Part shown: piece by piece, positions 55,963 to 64,000 of the stretch
Numbering within the stretch: position 1 is the stretch's first letter
How the letters are laid out: each line of letters opens with the position of its first letter
Source: Glaciibacter superstes DSM 21135
Lineage (GTDB): Bacteria; Actinomycetota; Actinomycetes; Actinomycetales; Microbacteriaceae
NCBI RefSeq assembly: GCF_000421145.1
Contig: NZ_ATWH01000003.1
Span: 1 to 64,000, forward strand
DNA: 64,000 nucleotides
Reading direction: 5' to 3'
The notes under the pieces: generated by a model
What the model was told of the DNA's origin: nothing
Databases searched by the model: none
The model's input: only the letters and a program-made list of their open reading frames with translations
Position numbers and translations under genes: made by a program

Positions 55963-56979
55963 GACAGCGGCCTCGTCGTAGCGTGCCTGTGGCACCGTCT
56001 TCAATCCACCGGTTGCGTCGGCGATGCTGACGATGTTGATGTCTGTGCCGGTGAGCGAGACCATTGAGCCCCACTGCTCTGCATAGATTGCATCGATGGC
56101 GGCCATGCCGAGGCGGGTGGCCAGCACGCGGTCGTAGGCCGACGGCGCCCCGCCACGCTGAGTGTGACCCAGAACAGTGGCCCTCGACTCGATTCCGGTA
56201 CGCGCTTCGATCTCCGGTGCGATGAGCTCGCTGATGCCACCGAGCCGCGGGCGATTGAACGCGTCGAGTCCTTTGTGCGAGTGCGCCTCCTCCATGCCAG
56301 AGAGGAGAAAGCCCTCCGACACGACGATCACCGGCGCCCTTCCGCGATCCCGCACGTGCTCGACCCACTCGCAGATCTGCTCGATCGTCTTTGGCTGCTC
56401 CGGAATCAGAATGGCGTGGGCGCCGCCGGCCATGCCGGAGTGCAGGGCGATCCAGCCGACGTGGCGGCCCATGACCTCCACCACCATGCACCGACCATGC
56501 GAGTCAGCTGTGGTTCGCAACCGGTCGATGGCCTCTGTGGCGATCTCCACTGCCGTATCGAACCCGAACGAATAGTCCGTGGCGGCCAGGTCGTTGTCTA
56601 TGGTCTTCGGCACACCAACGATGCGAAGTCCGGCATCCGTCAGCCGACGCGCCGCGGCGAGTGTGCCCTCGCCGCCGATCGCGATGACCGCATCGATGCC
56701 CTCGCCATCGAGTGTGCGCTGGATGTTCTCCGGGCCGCCGTTTTCGCCTTCAAACGGGTTGGTTCGTGAGCTGCCGAGGATGGTGCCGCCCTGGCGGGAG
56801 AGGCCACGAACGCTATGGCGGTCGAGCGTCATGAAGTCGCCGTCGACCAGTCCTTTCCAGCCATTATGGATGCCGACGAACTCAGCGTCGTGCACGCGCA
56901 CGCCCTTGAGCACGGCGCCTCGGATCACGGCGTTCAGGCCGGGACAGTCGCCGCCGCTGGTGAGGATACCGATCTTCAT
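55951..56979 (-). CDS. pfkA: ATP-dependent 6-phosphofructokinase
   Basis: A 342-residue group A phosphofructokinase. GILTSGGDCPGLNA binds ATP, IGGEGTLAAA has the glycine that marks ATP rather than pyrophosphate dependence, PKTIDNDL contains the catalytic aspartate, and MGRHVGWIAL with EGF are substrate-binding segments. It commits fructose-6-phosphate to glycolysis. The ATG at 56979 follows AGGAGC and is preferred to an in-frame codon six residues upstream. It is transcribed away from the SNF2 gene's end at 57073. Confidence 0.95.
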   Translation of the reverse strand: MKIGILTSGGDCPGLNAVIRGAVLKGVRVHDAEFVGIHNGWKGLVDGDFMTLDRHSVRGLSRQGGTILGSSRTNPFEGENGGPENIQRTLDGEGIDAVIAIGGEGTLAAARRLTDAGLRIVGVPKTIDNDLAATDYSFGFDTAVEIATEAIDRLRTTADSHGRCMVVEVMGRHVGWIALHSGMAGGAHAILIPEQPKTIEQICEWVEHVRDRGRAPVIVVSEGFLLSGMEEAHSHKGLDAFNRPRLGGISELIAPEIEARTGIESRATVLGHTQRGGAPSAYDRVLATRLGMAAIDAIYAEQWGSMVSLTGTDINIVSIADATGGLKTVPQARYDEAAVLFG

Positions 56980-57072
56980 CTGCTGACGCTCCTTCATGCT
57001 TACGAAACCATGACGGCGCCGTTACCGTCTACACATCATGGTGGGCAGAGGACCTCCGGCTCAAATCAACGG

Positions 57073-59256
57073 CTACAGTTGGCCGTCGAGTGCCTGCGTG
57101 AGCAGGTAGACCAGGGCGCTGGCCTGTACAGAATCCGCGGTACCGATCTCCTCTTCAGAACCGTCGAGGGCCCGCGCAGCGAGTCCCTGTTTACTGCCGA
57201 TCAGATCGGCGATCCGAGCGTCGATGGTGTGCGCGGCGATGATGCGCCATGCCGTGACGGGCTCGTCCTGCCCAATGCGGTGCACCCGGTCGATCGCCTG
57301 CGTCTGCTCCGCTGCCGTCCAGCTGAGCTCGGCGAGCACCACGTTCGACGCGGCCTGCAGGTTGACGCCGACACCCGCTGCGGTGAGCGAGCAGACGGCG
57401 ACGGCGACTTCCGGGTCGTTGTTGAAGGCGTCGATCGCGGCCTGGCGTTCGATGGCGGACTGGTCGCCGCGCAGCGAGACCGTGCGCAGCTCGCGCTTCG
57501 CGAAGGTTTCCTCCGCGGAGTCCATGACGTCGATGTGCTTCGCGAAGAACACCACCTTGCCAACCGAACGGGCGAGCTGCGCCGCGTAGTCCGCCGCCAA
57601 ACCGGCCTTGGCCTGACCGATCTTCCGCACCATCGTGAAGACGTTCTCGCCGGTGGTCTGACCCTTCGACTCCTCGAGTTCGGCGTGAGCGACGGCGCGG
57701 ATGAACGCAGAGCGCTGATCCTCGTCTGGCACCATCGGCGTCGAACCGGTCGAGCGGGCCGCGACGAGAGCGTTGTAGCGGGTGACCAAACGGGCGCCGA
57801 GTTCGCGCTCTGCCTGCCGGATGGAACGACCAAGGTCATCGTCGAGTTCGACCGGAAGGTCGGCGATTCGCTTGGCCGGCAGGTCGACGGCCACATCGAC
57901 CTTGCGCCGGCGCACGATACCGAGGTCGATCACGGCGGCACGCGCCGCGGTGTAGAAGCCGGCGTCGGCGGGCGTGAGTCCCGTCTCCTCCAGTCGCTGC
58001 ATGAGCTTCGGTGTCGGCCGGTCGCCCTCGATCCAGCCGAGGAACTGCCAGATCGCCCGGAAATCGTCGACATCGTTGATCAGTGGCGTTCCGGTGAGGG
58101 CCATCAGGAGCGGGTTGCCGCCCGGAGTGCGACGGCGGATCTGTTCGGCCAGCGACAGCACGTGCTTCGAGCGTTGCGACTGCAGGTTTTTGATAAAGTG
58201 CGCTTCGTCGACAACCATCCCCTTGAAACCGAGAGTGCCGAGCCAGGTCAGGTGGCGGTCGAGCACGTCGTAGTTCACGACCACAACGTCGGCGAAGGCA
58301 TCGAGGGTTTTTCCGTCGCCGTGGATGACGGTCGCCCTGCGGTGCGGGGTCCAGAGTTCCACCTCGCGCGCCCAGTTCATCTTGACGACATTCGGCACGA
58401 CAGCGAGCAGTGGGTAAGCGCCGGTGACGGATGCCGCGAGCAGGCTCTGGGCCGTCTTGCCGAGACCGGGTTCGTCTGCAAGCAGATAGCTGCGGTGGCC
58501 AAGTCTGGCACTCTCGATGAATCGCGCCTGGTGACGCATAAGATCCATGCCCGACGGAGACAACCGGTCGATGGTGGGCTCCTCCGGCAGGTCCATACTG
58601 GCCGCCTGGCCACCAGAGCCGTACTCGAAGGACTTGAACAAAGGGCCGAGCAGTTCCCAGTTGGCGAGTCGCCTGGCGGGAGCGGACTGCGGGGCGACCG
58701 CAGCGCTGAAGTCGGGCGCCAGGAAGGGGTTCGCCAACTGCCTGGCCTTGACCGACTGGGGAATGACCTGGTTCTGGGAGATCTCCAGCACCGGTTCGGG
58801 GGCACGGGTGATAATGAGTTCGTCTGGGCTGAGCTCTGCGCCGGACTCCAGCAGCCAGTCGCGGCGGAAGCGCTGCGCGACGGTTGACACCGAGGCATCC
58901 GGTTCGAGCAGGGTGATCAGGCTGGTGTCGCGCGCGGCGGTCTTCGCGAGGATCTGGGCAATGCCGTCGAGGCGCTTGAGCAGTTCGACGCGGTCGGCGT
59001 CTGGGACATCCGTGCCGGCCTTCACCCTGGCGCGCTCTTCGCGCATGAGCAGCGCGATGACCTGGAACTTGGTGCGGTTCGTCGGTCCGAGCTTGCCCTT
59101 GCCCTGTGCCTTGGCCTCGACCTCACGCACCTTGCGGGCGAGGATAGGGATAATCGGCGCATCGTCGTCGCGCGAACGCGATCGCTGACGCGTGCGATTC
59201 TTCTCCGTCGAACCCCTGCTGGCCGATCCTGACGCCTGATGGCGGGTGTATGGCAT
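57073..59256 (-). CDS. SNF2-family DEAD/DEAH-box helicase (SMARCAL1-like core)
   Basis: A 727-residue protein. Residues 1-230 form a basic N-terminal region of unknown fold (MPYTRHQASGSASRGSTEKN, then DDAPIIPILARKVREVEAK). The Snf2 core follows: ADEPGLGKTAQSL (motif I), VVVNYDVL, VVDEAHFIKN (DEAH), ALTGTPLINDVDD, and C-terminal QAIDRVHRIGQ (motif VI) near residue 650. It is an ATP-driven double-stranded-DNA translocase. No nuclease, methyltransferase or phage-defence partner is adjacent. GGAGAAGA stands before the ATG. Confidence 0.9.
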   Translation of the reverse strand: MPYTRHQASGSASRGSTEKNRTRQRSRSRDDDAPIIPILARKVREVEAKAQGKGKLGPTNRTKFQVIALLMREERARVKAGTDVPDADRVELLKRLDGIAQILAKTAARDTSLITLLEPDASVSTVAQRFRRDWLLESGAELSPDELIITRAPEPVLEISQNQVIPQSVKARQLANPFLAPDFSAAVAPQSAPARRLANWELLGPLFKSFEYGSGGQAASMDLPEEPTIDRLSPSGMDLMRHQARFIESARLGHRSYLLADEPGLGKTAQSLLAASVTGAYPLLAVVPNVVKMNWAREVELWTPHRRATVIHGDGKTLDAFADVVVVNYDVLDRHLTWLGTLGFKGMVVDEAHFIKNLQSQRSKHVLSLAEQIRRRTPGGNPLLMALTGTPLINDVDDFRAIWQFLGWIEGDRPTPKLMQRLEETGLTPADAGFYTAARAAVIDLGIVRRRKVDVAVDLPAKRIADLPVELDDDLGRSIRQAERELGARLVTRYNALVAARSTGSTPMVPDEDQRSAFIRAVAHAELEESKGQTTGENVFTMVRKIGQAKAGLAADYAAQLARSVGKVVFFAKHIDVMDSAEETFAKRELRTVSLRGDQSAIERQAAIDAFNNDPEVAVAVCSLTAAGVGVNLQAASNVVLAELSWTAAEQTQAIDRVHRIGQDEPVTAWRIIAAHTIDARIADLIGSKQGLAARALDGSEEEIGTADSVQASALVYLLTQALDGQL

Positions 59257-59485
59257 TCTTCTCCACTAGCCGCGGCCGGTTGACCGCTCTCGTCGGCGGC
59301 ATCCGTGGACAGTCTCCGATGCGCCGTTTCGATCAAGACGCCGAACCCTGAATCGAGCATCGCGGATCTCAGAACGATGGAACGCTGTCCTGCGATTCAC
59401 GGTCGAGACGGTGACCGGGTTCATCTGGCGCGGTACCAGTGTACTCCGCGACGGGCCAGGACAACGCCCTCCGCTCCCTCACCGG

Positions 59486-59551
59486 CTGGGCACCCGAAAA
59501 TTCACTGGGCACCCACAATTTCAGGTGCCCAGCGCAAGACCGGGTGCCCAG
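59486..59551. repeat. nested inverted repeat made of four CTGGGCACC elements
   Basis: Outer arms CTGGGCACCC (59486-59495) and GGGTGCCCAG (59542-59551) enclose inner arms CTGGGCACC (59505-59513) and GGTGCCCAG (59524-59532). It stands in the 310-base gap between the SNF2 start and the DUF6804-like stop and could end transcription of the latter. The rest of the gap (59257-59485) shows nothing I can support. Confidence 0.85.
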
Positions 59552-59566
59552 GCCGGGTGACAAGAT

Positions 59567-59929
59567 TCAGCGAGGTCGGCGCGACCCGACCGGCACCTTC
59601 GTCAGCACGCCGGTCACGACGAACAGCAGCACTGCGATGAACTGCGCGGACACCCATCCCTGGCCATGCAGCTCGATGACGAAGACCGGGTTCCACAGCA
59701 CGGCGATCGGCACCATCGCGATCAGCCACCACCAGGCTTTCGCCTGAATCACAAAGACGCACATGATGACCGCGAGAATGCTGACGATGTAGCGGATGAC
59801 GGTGAAACCGTCGACGTCGAGCAGCGCGAGGCCGGCCAGAAGCGCGATCGCGCCCAGTAGTCCTGGCGCGAGTGCCGGCCTGGTGAATCCTGGGTCTGTC
59901 TGCGTCTTCTTCTTCTGCGTGGCCATCAT
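59567..59929 (-). CDS. DUF6804-like small membrane protein
   Basis: A 120-residue protein with a charged start (MMATQKKKTQTDPGFTRPAL) and about four hydrophobic helices from residue 22 (LAPGLLGAIALLAGLALL) to 108, with WNPVFVI in the middle. It resembles short proteins grouped as DUF6804; no function is known. The ATG at 59929 overlaps the DUF2207 stop by one base (TGATG), so it is read after that gene. Confidence 0.75.
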   Translation of the reverse strand: MMATQKKKTQTDPGFTRPALAPGLLGAIALLAGLALLDVDGFTVIRYIVSILAVIMCVFVIQAKAWWWLIAMVPIAVLWNPVFVIELHGQGWVSAQFIAVLLFVVTGVLTKVPVGSRRPR

Positions 59930-61797
59930 CAGACTCCGCCTCCCCCGCCGCCGCCGCCACCGCCACCGACGGATCCGCCACCGCTGAAGCCGGAGCTTGA
60001 CGAGCTGGTCGCCGTACCAGACCATGAGCTCGATGTGCTGGCCGAGAACGTACTGATACCCGCGGCGAACATTCCGGCGTTGAACGCCGTCGAACCCGAG
60101 TACCACTCCGGCTCAGCACCGCTGGCGGCGTAATAGTCGCCGAGCACGCCTGCCCACTTCTTCTCCTGGCCGAACAGCACGGCGTACGGCAACACCTTCT
60201 CATAGAGTTTCAGCACCTGCACCGGGTTCTGCGTGTCGACAACGGCGGCAGGGTCCCCAGCGACGGATGCCGCAGGATCGGGCCGGTAAGGCGAACGCAG
60301 TGCGCCTTCCGGGCTCTGCAGCACGCGAATCCGATCGGCTTCCGCCAGTTCGATATACAGTTTGAGGCCCTTCAGGTAGTCGCGGAGTTCGGCCCCGGCC
60401 GCGGTCAGCGGCCGGATGCTGGCGAGCATGGACACGGCGATGCCGGCCGAGAGAATGGAGCCGATCAGCGTCAGCAGAGGCCAGACACCTCCGATCTCGT
60501 TGCCGAGCGCGATGACGCTGGCGATGAATCCGACAATGCCGGCGAAAATCGCAATCACCACTAGCAGGACGCGCAGCGCGCCGCCCTTCTTCTCCCGCAG
60601 ACCGTCGGCGTACAGGCGAGACTTCGCCGCCGTCAGCTGCTTGTGGAGTGCTTTCGAGAGCGACGCATTCTTCTTCTTGAGGTCGCGCCTGGTACCCGGT
60701 TGGAGGGAGGGAAAGAGGGCGCGCAGAATCGCGAGCTCTGTCTGGTCGAGGCCGTCGTCGTGCACAAATTCGAGCAGGTAGTGGTTCTTGTCCTCGGCTT
60801 CCAGCACGCGCACGTTGCCCCGAACGGCGAAGCTGAGGAACTGGGCGGCCATCGCCTTGCCAGGCCTCGCCGAGACGTCTCCGGCCTGAAGCAGGTTGAC
60901 GCCCTTCGGCGCTTGATATTCGGCGATGATGGTCGGGCGGCCTGGCTGGTTGCGCCACCTGGTGACCCTGGCGATGCCGGCGACAACTGCCGCGGCGAGC
61001 GCCGCGAGAGCTCCACCGAGCCCGATGCTCGGAAACGGGCTCGCGGCGAACGAGTCGTCACGCGGAACGAATGTGCCCTCCTCGAAACCGACCACCATGG
61101 TCAGGCCCTCGTGAGGCGCAAGATCGGTGGCGGTCGCGTCGACACGCCAGCCGTCGGCATCCGTCTCACTGTTCAGACCGTCGCACTCGGTTGCCGAGGC
61201 CTCTGTACCCTGGAAGCAGGTCACATCACCGGTGAGTTTCGGCGCGATGGCCGCGTGGACCTGCAGCGTTGCAGACACCTCGCCGAACGGCTGGTCCCAG
61301 CCGGTTCCGTTGACCTCCCAGTAGAACTCTTCATCGTCGGTGTCATCGGGGAAGAGTGTGACGTTCTCCTGCGAGTAGGTGATGACGTAGGTCTGGGCGC
61401 CGTGAACGTAGTCGTCTGCAGCAATCGTGACCAGGAGGAATCCGTCTTCCTCCTCCGTCTCGAAGCTGCGTGCTGCGCCGTTCTCGTCGGTCACGCTCTC
61501 GATATCGAGGCCGGTCGGATGGCCGTCATAGTGCGTCGGAATTGCGCGACGGATGCCGCGGTTCTGGTCGATCTCTGGGAACCGCGCGACGATGGTTTCC
61601 GTCGTTTCCATGGTCGAGCGCCCGTCGGGCGTGATCGCGAGTCGGTAGTCGGCGTGCATCGAGTCGAAGGTGAAATCGCTGGTGTCCTGCGCCACCTGAA
61701 TCGGCTGGGTGGCCATGGCAGCCCCCGGCGCGGCCAGCCCGAGAACTGCGATTCCCGCGATGACCACTACGGCGAGGAGGTGAACCGGTCTGGGCAT
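59929..61797 (-). CDS. DUF2207-family membrane protein with polyglycine tail
   Basis: A 622-residue envelope protein. A signal peptide or first helix is at residues 5-28. A DUF2207 ectodomain follows to about 255 (FTFDSMHADYRLAIT, ENRGIRRAIPTHYDG-like segment), then a helix near 270, a cytoplasmic stretch, two helices near 405-450 and a tail. The end is Ser/Gly-rich, closing with a run of eleven glycines broken once (GGSVGGGGGGGG). E. coli YciQ-like relatives have no known function. TAGGGT lies six bases before the ATG, indicating a leaderless start. Confidence 0.85.
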   Translation of the reverse strand: MPRPVHLLAVVVIAGIAVLGLAAPGAAMATQPIQVAQDTSDFTFDSMHADYRLAITPDGRSTMETTETIVARFPEIDQNRGIRRAIPTHYDGHPTGLDIESVTDENGAARSFETEEEDGFLLVTIAADDYVHGAQTYVITYSQENVTLFPDDTDDEEFYWEVNGTGWDQPFGEVSATLQVHAAIAPKLTGDVTCFQGTEASATECDGLNSETDADGWRVDATATDLAPHEGLTMVVGFEEGTFVPRDDSFAASPFPSIGLGGALAALAAAVVAGIARVTRWRNQPGRPTIIAEYQAPKGVNLLQAGDVSARPGKAMAAQFLSFAVRGNVRVLEAEDKNHYLLEFVHDDGLDQTELAILRALFPSLQPGTRRDLKKKNASLSKALHKQLTAAKSRLYADGLREKKGGALRVLLVVIAIFAGIVGFIASVIALGNEIGGVWPLLTLIGSILSAGIAVSMLASIRPLTAAGAELRDYLKGLKLYIELAEADRIRVLQSPEGALRSPYRPDPAASVAGDPAAVVDTQNPVQVLKLYEKVLPYAVLFGQEKKWAGVLGDYYAASGAEPEWYSGSTAFNAGMFAAGISTFSASTSSSWSGTATSSSSSGFSGGGSVGGGGGGGGGGGV

Positions 61798-61803
61798 CCA
61801 ACA

Positions 61804-61809
61804 ACCCTA
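61804..61809 (-). promoter_or_regulatory. -10 element, leaderless start of the DUF2207 gene
   Basis: TAGGGT followed by six bases and the ATG at 61797. Confidence 0.45.
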
Positions 61810-61874
61810 TCGAGCGGTGACCTGTCTCGTCTTCTCGTCACATCGAATAGATCAGGAACACCATTGCGGGGCAG

Positions 61875-62183
61875 TCAGCCGCGGCTTTCAAAGGCCGCTG
61901 TCAACTGCTCGATTGTGGGAAGACCAGCCAGGCCACTGGGTGTCAGGTAGATTCTGCAGGCCAGGTCGTTCGTCCGCCCCTCTGTTGGAAACAGATCGAT
62001 ACCGTCGACGGTGATCGTGGGAGACCCTGAGAATGGAACGCCCGCCGCTTCGCCCGGCGTCCGCAGCAGCATGGCCACGACGGTCACATCGTCATGACCC
62101 GTGGCACGCAACGCCGCCGTCACTCGACGGGTTGCATCTTCCCAGTTCGGGCAGTCTTCTATGTGCAGGACTTCGACTCTCAT
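61875..62183 (-). CDS. thioredoxin-fold small protein, metal-module associated
   Basis: A 102-residue protein opening MRVEVLHIEDCPNWEDATR, with a single cysteine where thioredoxins have CxxC, and later FSGSPTITVDGIDLF, which matches the cis-Pro/GSPTI strand of small thioredoxin-like proteins. YLTPSGLAGLPTIEQLTAAF ends it. Relatives occur beside mercury or cation-resistance genes; their biochemistry is not settled. It begins three bases after the CDF transporter stop, so it is the third gene of an arsR-CDF operon. Confidence 0.75.
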   Translation of the reverse strand: MRVEVLHIEDCPNWEDATRRVTAALRATGHDDVTVVAMLLRTPGEAAGVPFSGSPTITVDGIDLFPTEGRTNDLACRIYLTPSGLAGLPTIEQLTAAFESRG

Positions 62184-62186
62184 GAT

Positions 62187-63185
62187 TCAATTCTCCCTCG
62201 TGGTGCGACGTGCGACTAGCTGTGGACTCAGCTGCACAAGGCCGACGCTGGGTAGTGCGCTGCGGAGGGCGTCATCCGCTTCGCGCTCAAGCAGTTGGAA
62301 GCTCCCGACCGACATACTCGAATCGATCGCCACCCGGGCGCTGACCGATAGGCGATGACCGGTCCAACGAAGACGCACGACGTCAACGCGCTCCACACCG
62401 GGCCGGGTTTCGAGAGCCTTCTCCGCCGAGGCCACGAGTTCCGGGTCGACCGCATCGAGCAACCGGCGGCCGATGTCGCGAGCCGTTCCCCAGAGCAGGA
62501 TCACGATCGCTGCGGTGATCACGAGTCCGACGATCGGGTCGGAAAGCGGGAATCCGAGCCAGACGCCGATGGCACCGGCGACGACAGCCAGGGACGTGAA
62601 CCCGTCTGTGCGGGCGTGAATGCCATCGGCCACGAGTGCAGCAGACCCGATGCGACGCCCGACGCGGATGCGGTAGACAGCCACAAGTTCGTTTCCAGCG
62701 AAGCCGATGATCCCGGCCGCGAGTACCCAGCCCAGGTTTGTAATCGGTTGTGGGTTGATGAGCCGGGCAATCGACTCATAGCCGGCGAGGATCGCCGACA
62801 GGGCGATCATGGCGACAATAAATAGCCCGGCCAGGTCTTCAGCACGACCATAACCGTAGGTGTAACGTCGGGTAGCCGCTCGGCGCCCCAACACAAAAGC
62901 GATCCAGAGGGGTACCGCCGTGAGGGCGTCGGAGAAGTTATGGATCGTGTCCGCCAGGAGCGCCACGGAACCGCTGACGAGCACGACCAGGAGTTGGAGT
63001 GCGGCGGTCGCGCCGAGCACGACCAGGCTGATCTTGACCGCGCGAATCCCCTGTCCGCTAGATTCCATCGCGTCATCGATCGAATCCGCCGCGTCGTGGC
63101 TGTGCGGCATGAAGAGACCGTGCAAGAAACCTCTGACTCCCGTCGGATGGGAGTGGACGTGGTCGCTCTCCGCGCCCTTGCTCAT
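62187..63185 (-). CDS. cation diffusion facilitator (Zn/Co/Cd efflux)
   Basis: A 332-residue CDF transporter. A histidine-containing N-terminus (HVHSHPTGVRGFLHGLFMPH-like segment) leads to six helices; DTIHNFSDAL and ADGIHARTDG carry the paired H-x3-D metal sites. A cytoplasmic ferredoxin-like domain follows from about 240. It exports divalent cations by proton exchange. The start shares ATGA with the ArsR regulator's stop, so the two are coupled and the transporter is presumably induced by the metal the regulator senses. Confidence 0.93.
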   Translation of the reverse strand: MSKGAESDHVHSHPTGVRGFLHGLFMPHSHDAADSIDDAMESSGQGIRAVKISLVVLGATAALQLLVVLVSGSVALLADTIHNFSDALTAVPLWIAFVLGRRAATRRYTYGYGRAEDLAGLFIVAMIALSAILAGYESIARLINPQPITNLGWVLAAGIIGFAGNELVAVYRIRVGRRIGSAALVADGIHARTDGFTSLAVVAGAIGVWLGFPLSDPIVGLVITAAIVILLWGTARDIGRRLLDAVDPELVASAEKALETRPGVERVDVVRLRWTGHRLSVSARVAIDSSMSVGSFQLLEREADDALRSALPSVGLVQLSPQLVARRTTREN

Positions 63186-63547
63186 GACGCGACTGCGGAG
63201 TCACCGTGGTGATGCCGCGGCAGACCTCCCAACGAGTGCTCGGCCTGGAAGATGGCGTCGGTCACCAGCTGGCTCGCGTGCTCGTTTCCCAGTCGATAGA
63301 ACACGCGCGTACCTTGCTGGCGCGTGGCAACGATGCGTGCAAGCCGGAGCTTTGCCAGATGCTGAGATACGGATGCCGGCGTCTTGTCCAGGATGTCGGC
63401 CAGATGGTTCACCGAGAGTTCTTCATCACGCAGAGCAAGAACGATGCGCACGCGCGTGGCGTCGGCGAGCATCGCGAACACCTCGACGGCGAGTTCCACG
63501 TATTGGCTGTCGGGGTCTCGTCCACAAACCTGCTTATCTGCATCCAT
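63182..63547 (-). CDS. ArsR/SmtB-family metal-responsive repressor
   Basis: A 121-residue winged-helix repressor. VFAMLADATRVRIVLALRDE, VNHLADILDKTPASVSQHLA (recognition helix) and RQQGTRVFYRLGNEHASQL are all present. The C-terminal helix (DAIFQAEHSL and PRHHHGD) bears histidines in the place of the alpha-5 zinc sites of CzrA-type proteins, suggesting zinc, cobalt or nickel. The start is the ATG at 63547; an open frame continues to 63616. An AT-rich imperfect palindrome upstream is a possible operator. Confidence 0.92.
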   Translation of the reverse strand: MDADKQVCGRDPDSQYVELAVEVFAMLADATRVRIVLALRDEELSVNHLADILDKTPASVSQHLAKLRLARIVATRQQGTRVFYRLGNEHASQLVTDAIFQAEHSLGGLPRHHHGDSAVAS

Positions 63548-63554
63548 ACGCAGA

Positions 63555-63565
63555 TTATTGCATAA
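63555..63565. promoter_or_regulatory. possible ArsR operator
   Basis: TTATTGCATAA is an imperfect palindrome in an AT-rich patch directly before the repressor start. ArsR-type operators are AT-rich inverted repeats, but the fit is short and unproven. Confidence 0.3.
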
Positions 63566-63655
63566 ATCCTGCAGTTTGCGGCATGCCGATCCGCTCGTGT
63601 CATCGGTGACGAACAACTAACGGGTCGAAAAGTTCGGCGTCGGGAGAGTCTGGTC

Positions 63656-64000
63656 ATGAATTCAAATACCGCCACCGTGCCTGCTCGAACCAAACGACCG
63701 TGCAAGCGGCTCTGGGGGCTCGCTGCCGTCGTCGGCGTCGTAAGCGCTGCGGCAGTTCTCGCGGTAGCCGAACTCGTCGCACTTGTCGTCGCAAGGATGG
63801 CAGTCCGGTGCTGGCCGTCGGATCCTTCGTCGTCGACATCGTTCCACGATGGGCTAAGGAGTTCGCCATCGCGACGTTCGGCGCAAACGACAAGGTCTTC
63901 CTCTTGGGATCCATCGGCCTCGCGGTGGTCATTGCGGCGGCCATTGCCGGAGTGTTGGAGTTCATCAAGCCACCGATTGGAGTTGTGACCCTGGTTCTGA
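63656..64000 (+). pseudogene. N-terminus of a sulfite-oxidase-family membrane protein, frameshifted; 3' end outside window
   Basis: An ATG at 63656 begins MNSNTATVPARTKRPCKRLW and a first membrane helix (LAAVVGVVSAAAVLAVAELV). The next conserved stretch (SPVLAVGSFVVDIVPRWAKE, then FAIATFGANDKVFLLG and a second helix) is in a different frame from about 63796 on. One missing base in AAGGATGG would join them. This arrangement is that of the membrane part of actinobacterial molybdopterin-dependent oxidoreductases. The molybdenum domain would lie beyond the window. It may be a sequencing error or a true frameshift. Confidence 0.7.

Noticed and set aside
56815..58887. A 690-codon plus-strand frame
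   Set aside because: Antisense to the SNF2 helicase and the phosphofructokinase start; no motifs.
57073..59256. SNF2 helicase as part of a DISARM/DND-like defence locus
   Set aside because: No methyltransferase, nuclease or other defence partner within reach on either side.

Overview
The window is GC-rich and looks like chromosomal DNA of a high-GC actinobacterium, most probably Microbacteriaceae. Supporting signs are a mycoredoxin-type CGYC protein, a MoeZ-type MoeB-rhodanese fusion without zinc cysteines, DUF222/HNH proteins, many GTG/TTG starts, and a TANNNT-N6/7-ATG/GTG arrangement typical of leaderless actinobacterial transcripts. No tRNA, rRNA, CRISPR array, insertion sequence or phage module was seen. 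The assignment to family level is inference.

Layout. 1-8 kb: the 3' part of a calcium-type P-ATPase, small accessory genes, the tail of a lost HNH gene, an alpha/beta hydrolase bracketed by two copies of a 44-bp repeat, and aconitase. 8-27.6 kb: a dense molybdenum-cofactor (Moco) and one-carbon island. It holds mobA, a DUF6457 gene and a divergent moeA; a decayed MFS transporter; NAD-dependent formaldehyde dehydrogenase; an FdhF/YdeP-type molybdo-oxidoreductase with fdhD; an FmdB zinc ribbon and formamidase; moeZ-moaE; an operon of TOBE/HTH protein, modA, modB, modC, moaA and moaD; canonical moeA-moaC; and mogA. 27.6-32.4 kb: a Liv-type ABC importer whose second permease is fused to an ATPase, running into mogA. 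32.5-42 kb: FKBP isomerase, PrsW protease, glycolate-oxidase-like flavoprotein, glutamate dehydrogenase, Ada/AlkA repair protein, FAH-family hydrolase and aspartase. 42-45 kb: a LacI regulator and a sugar isomerase with a palindromic operator. 45-57 kb: class V aminotransferase, a frameshifted DUF4190 gene, purine-type permease, carboxylesterase, DUF218 protein, methyltransferase, HNH protein, phosphate transporter, Nudix hydrolase, mycoredoxin and phosphofructokinase. 57-64 kb: SNF2 helicase, DUF2207 protein, a thioredoxin-like/CDF/ArsR metal module, and the start of a probable sulfite-oxidase-family membrane protein that is frameshifted and cut by the window end.

How it works together. The island can be read as one unit: formamide (FmdA) and formaldehyde (FdhA) both yield formate, and the molybdo-enzyme with FdhD is the likely consumer. 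Molybdate uptake (ModABC) and most of the cofactor pathway (MoaA, MoaC, MoaD, MoaE, MoeZ, MogA, two MoeA, MobA) lie within the same 20 kb. That the molybdo-enzyme is a formate dehydrogenase is inferred from context. Two further signals recur. In-frame tandem repeats sit at operon gene junctions (livG/livF, modB, modC), and palindromes lie inside or next to promoters (fmdB, moeA-moaC, sugar isomerase).
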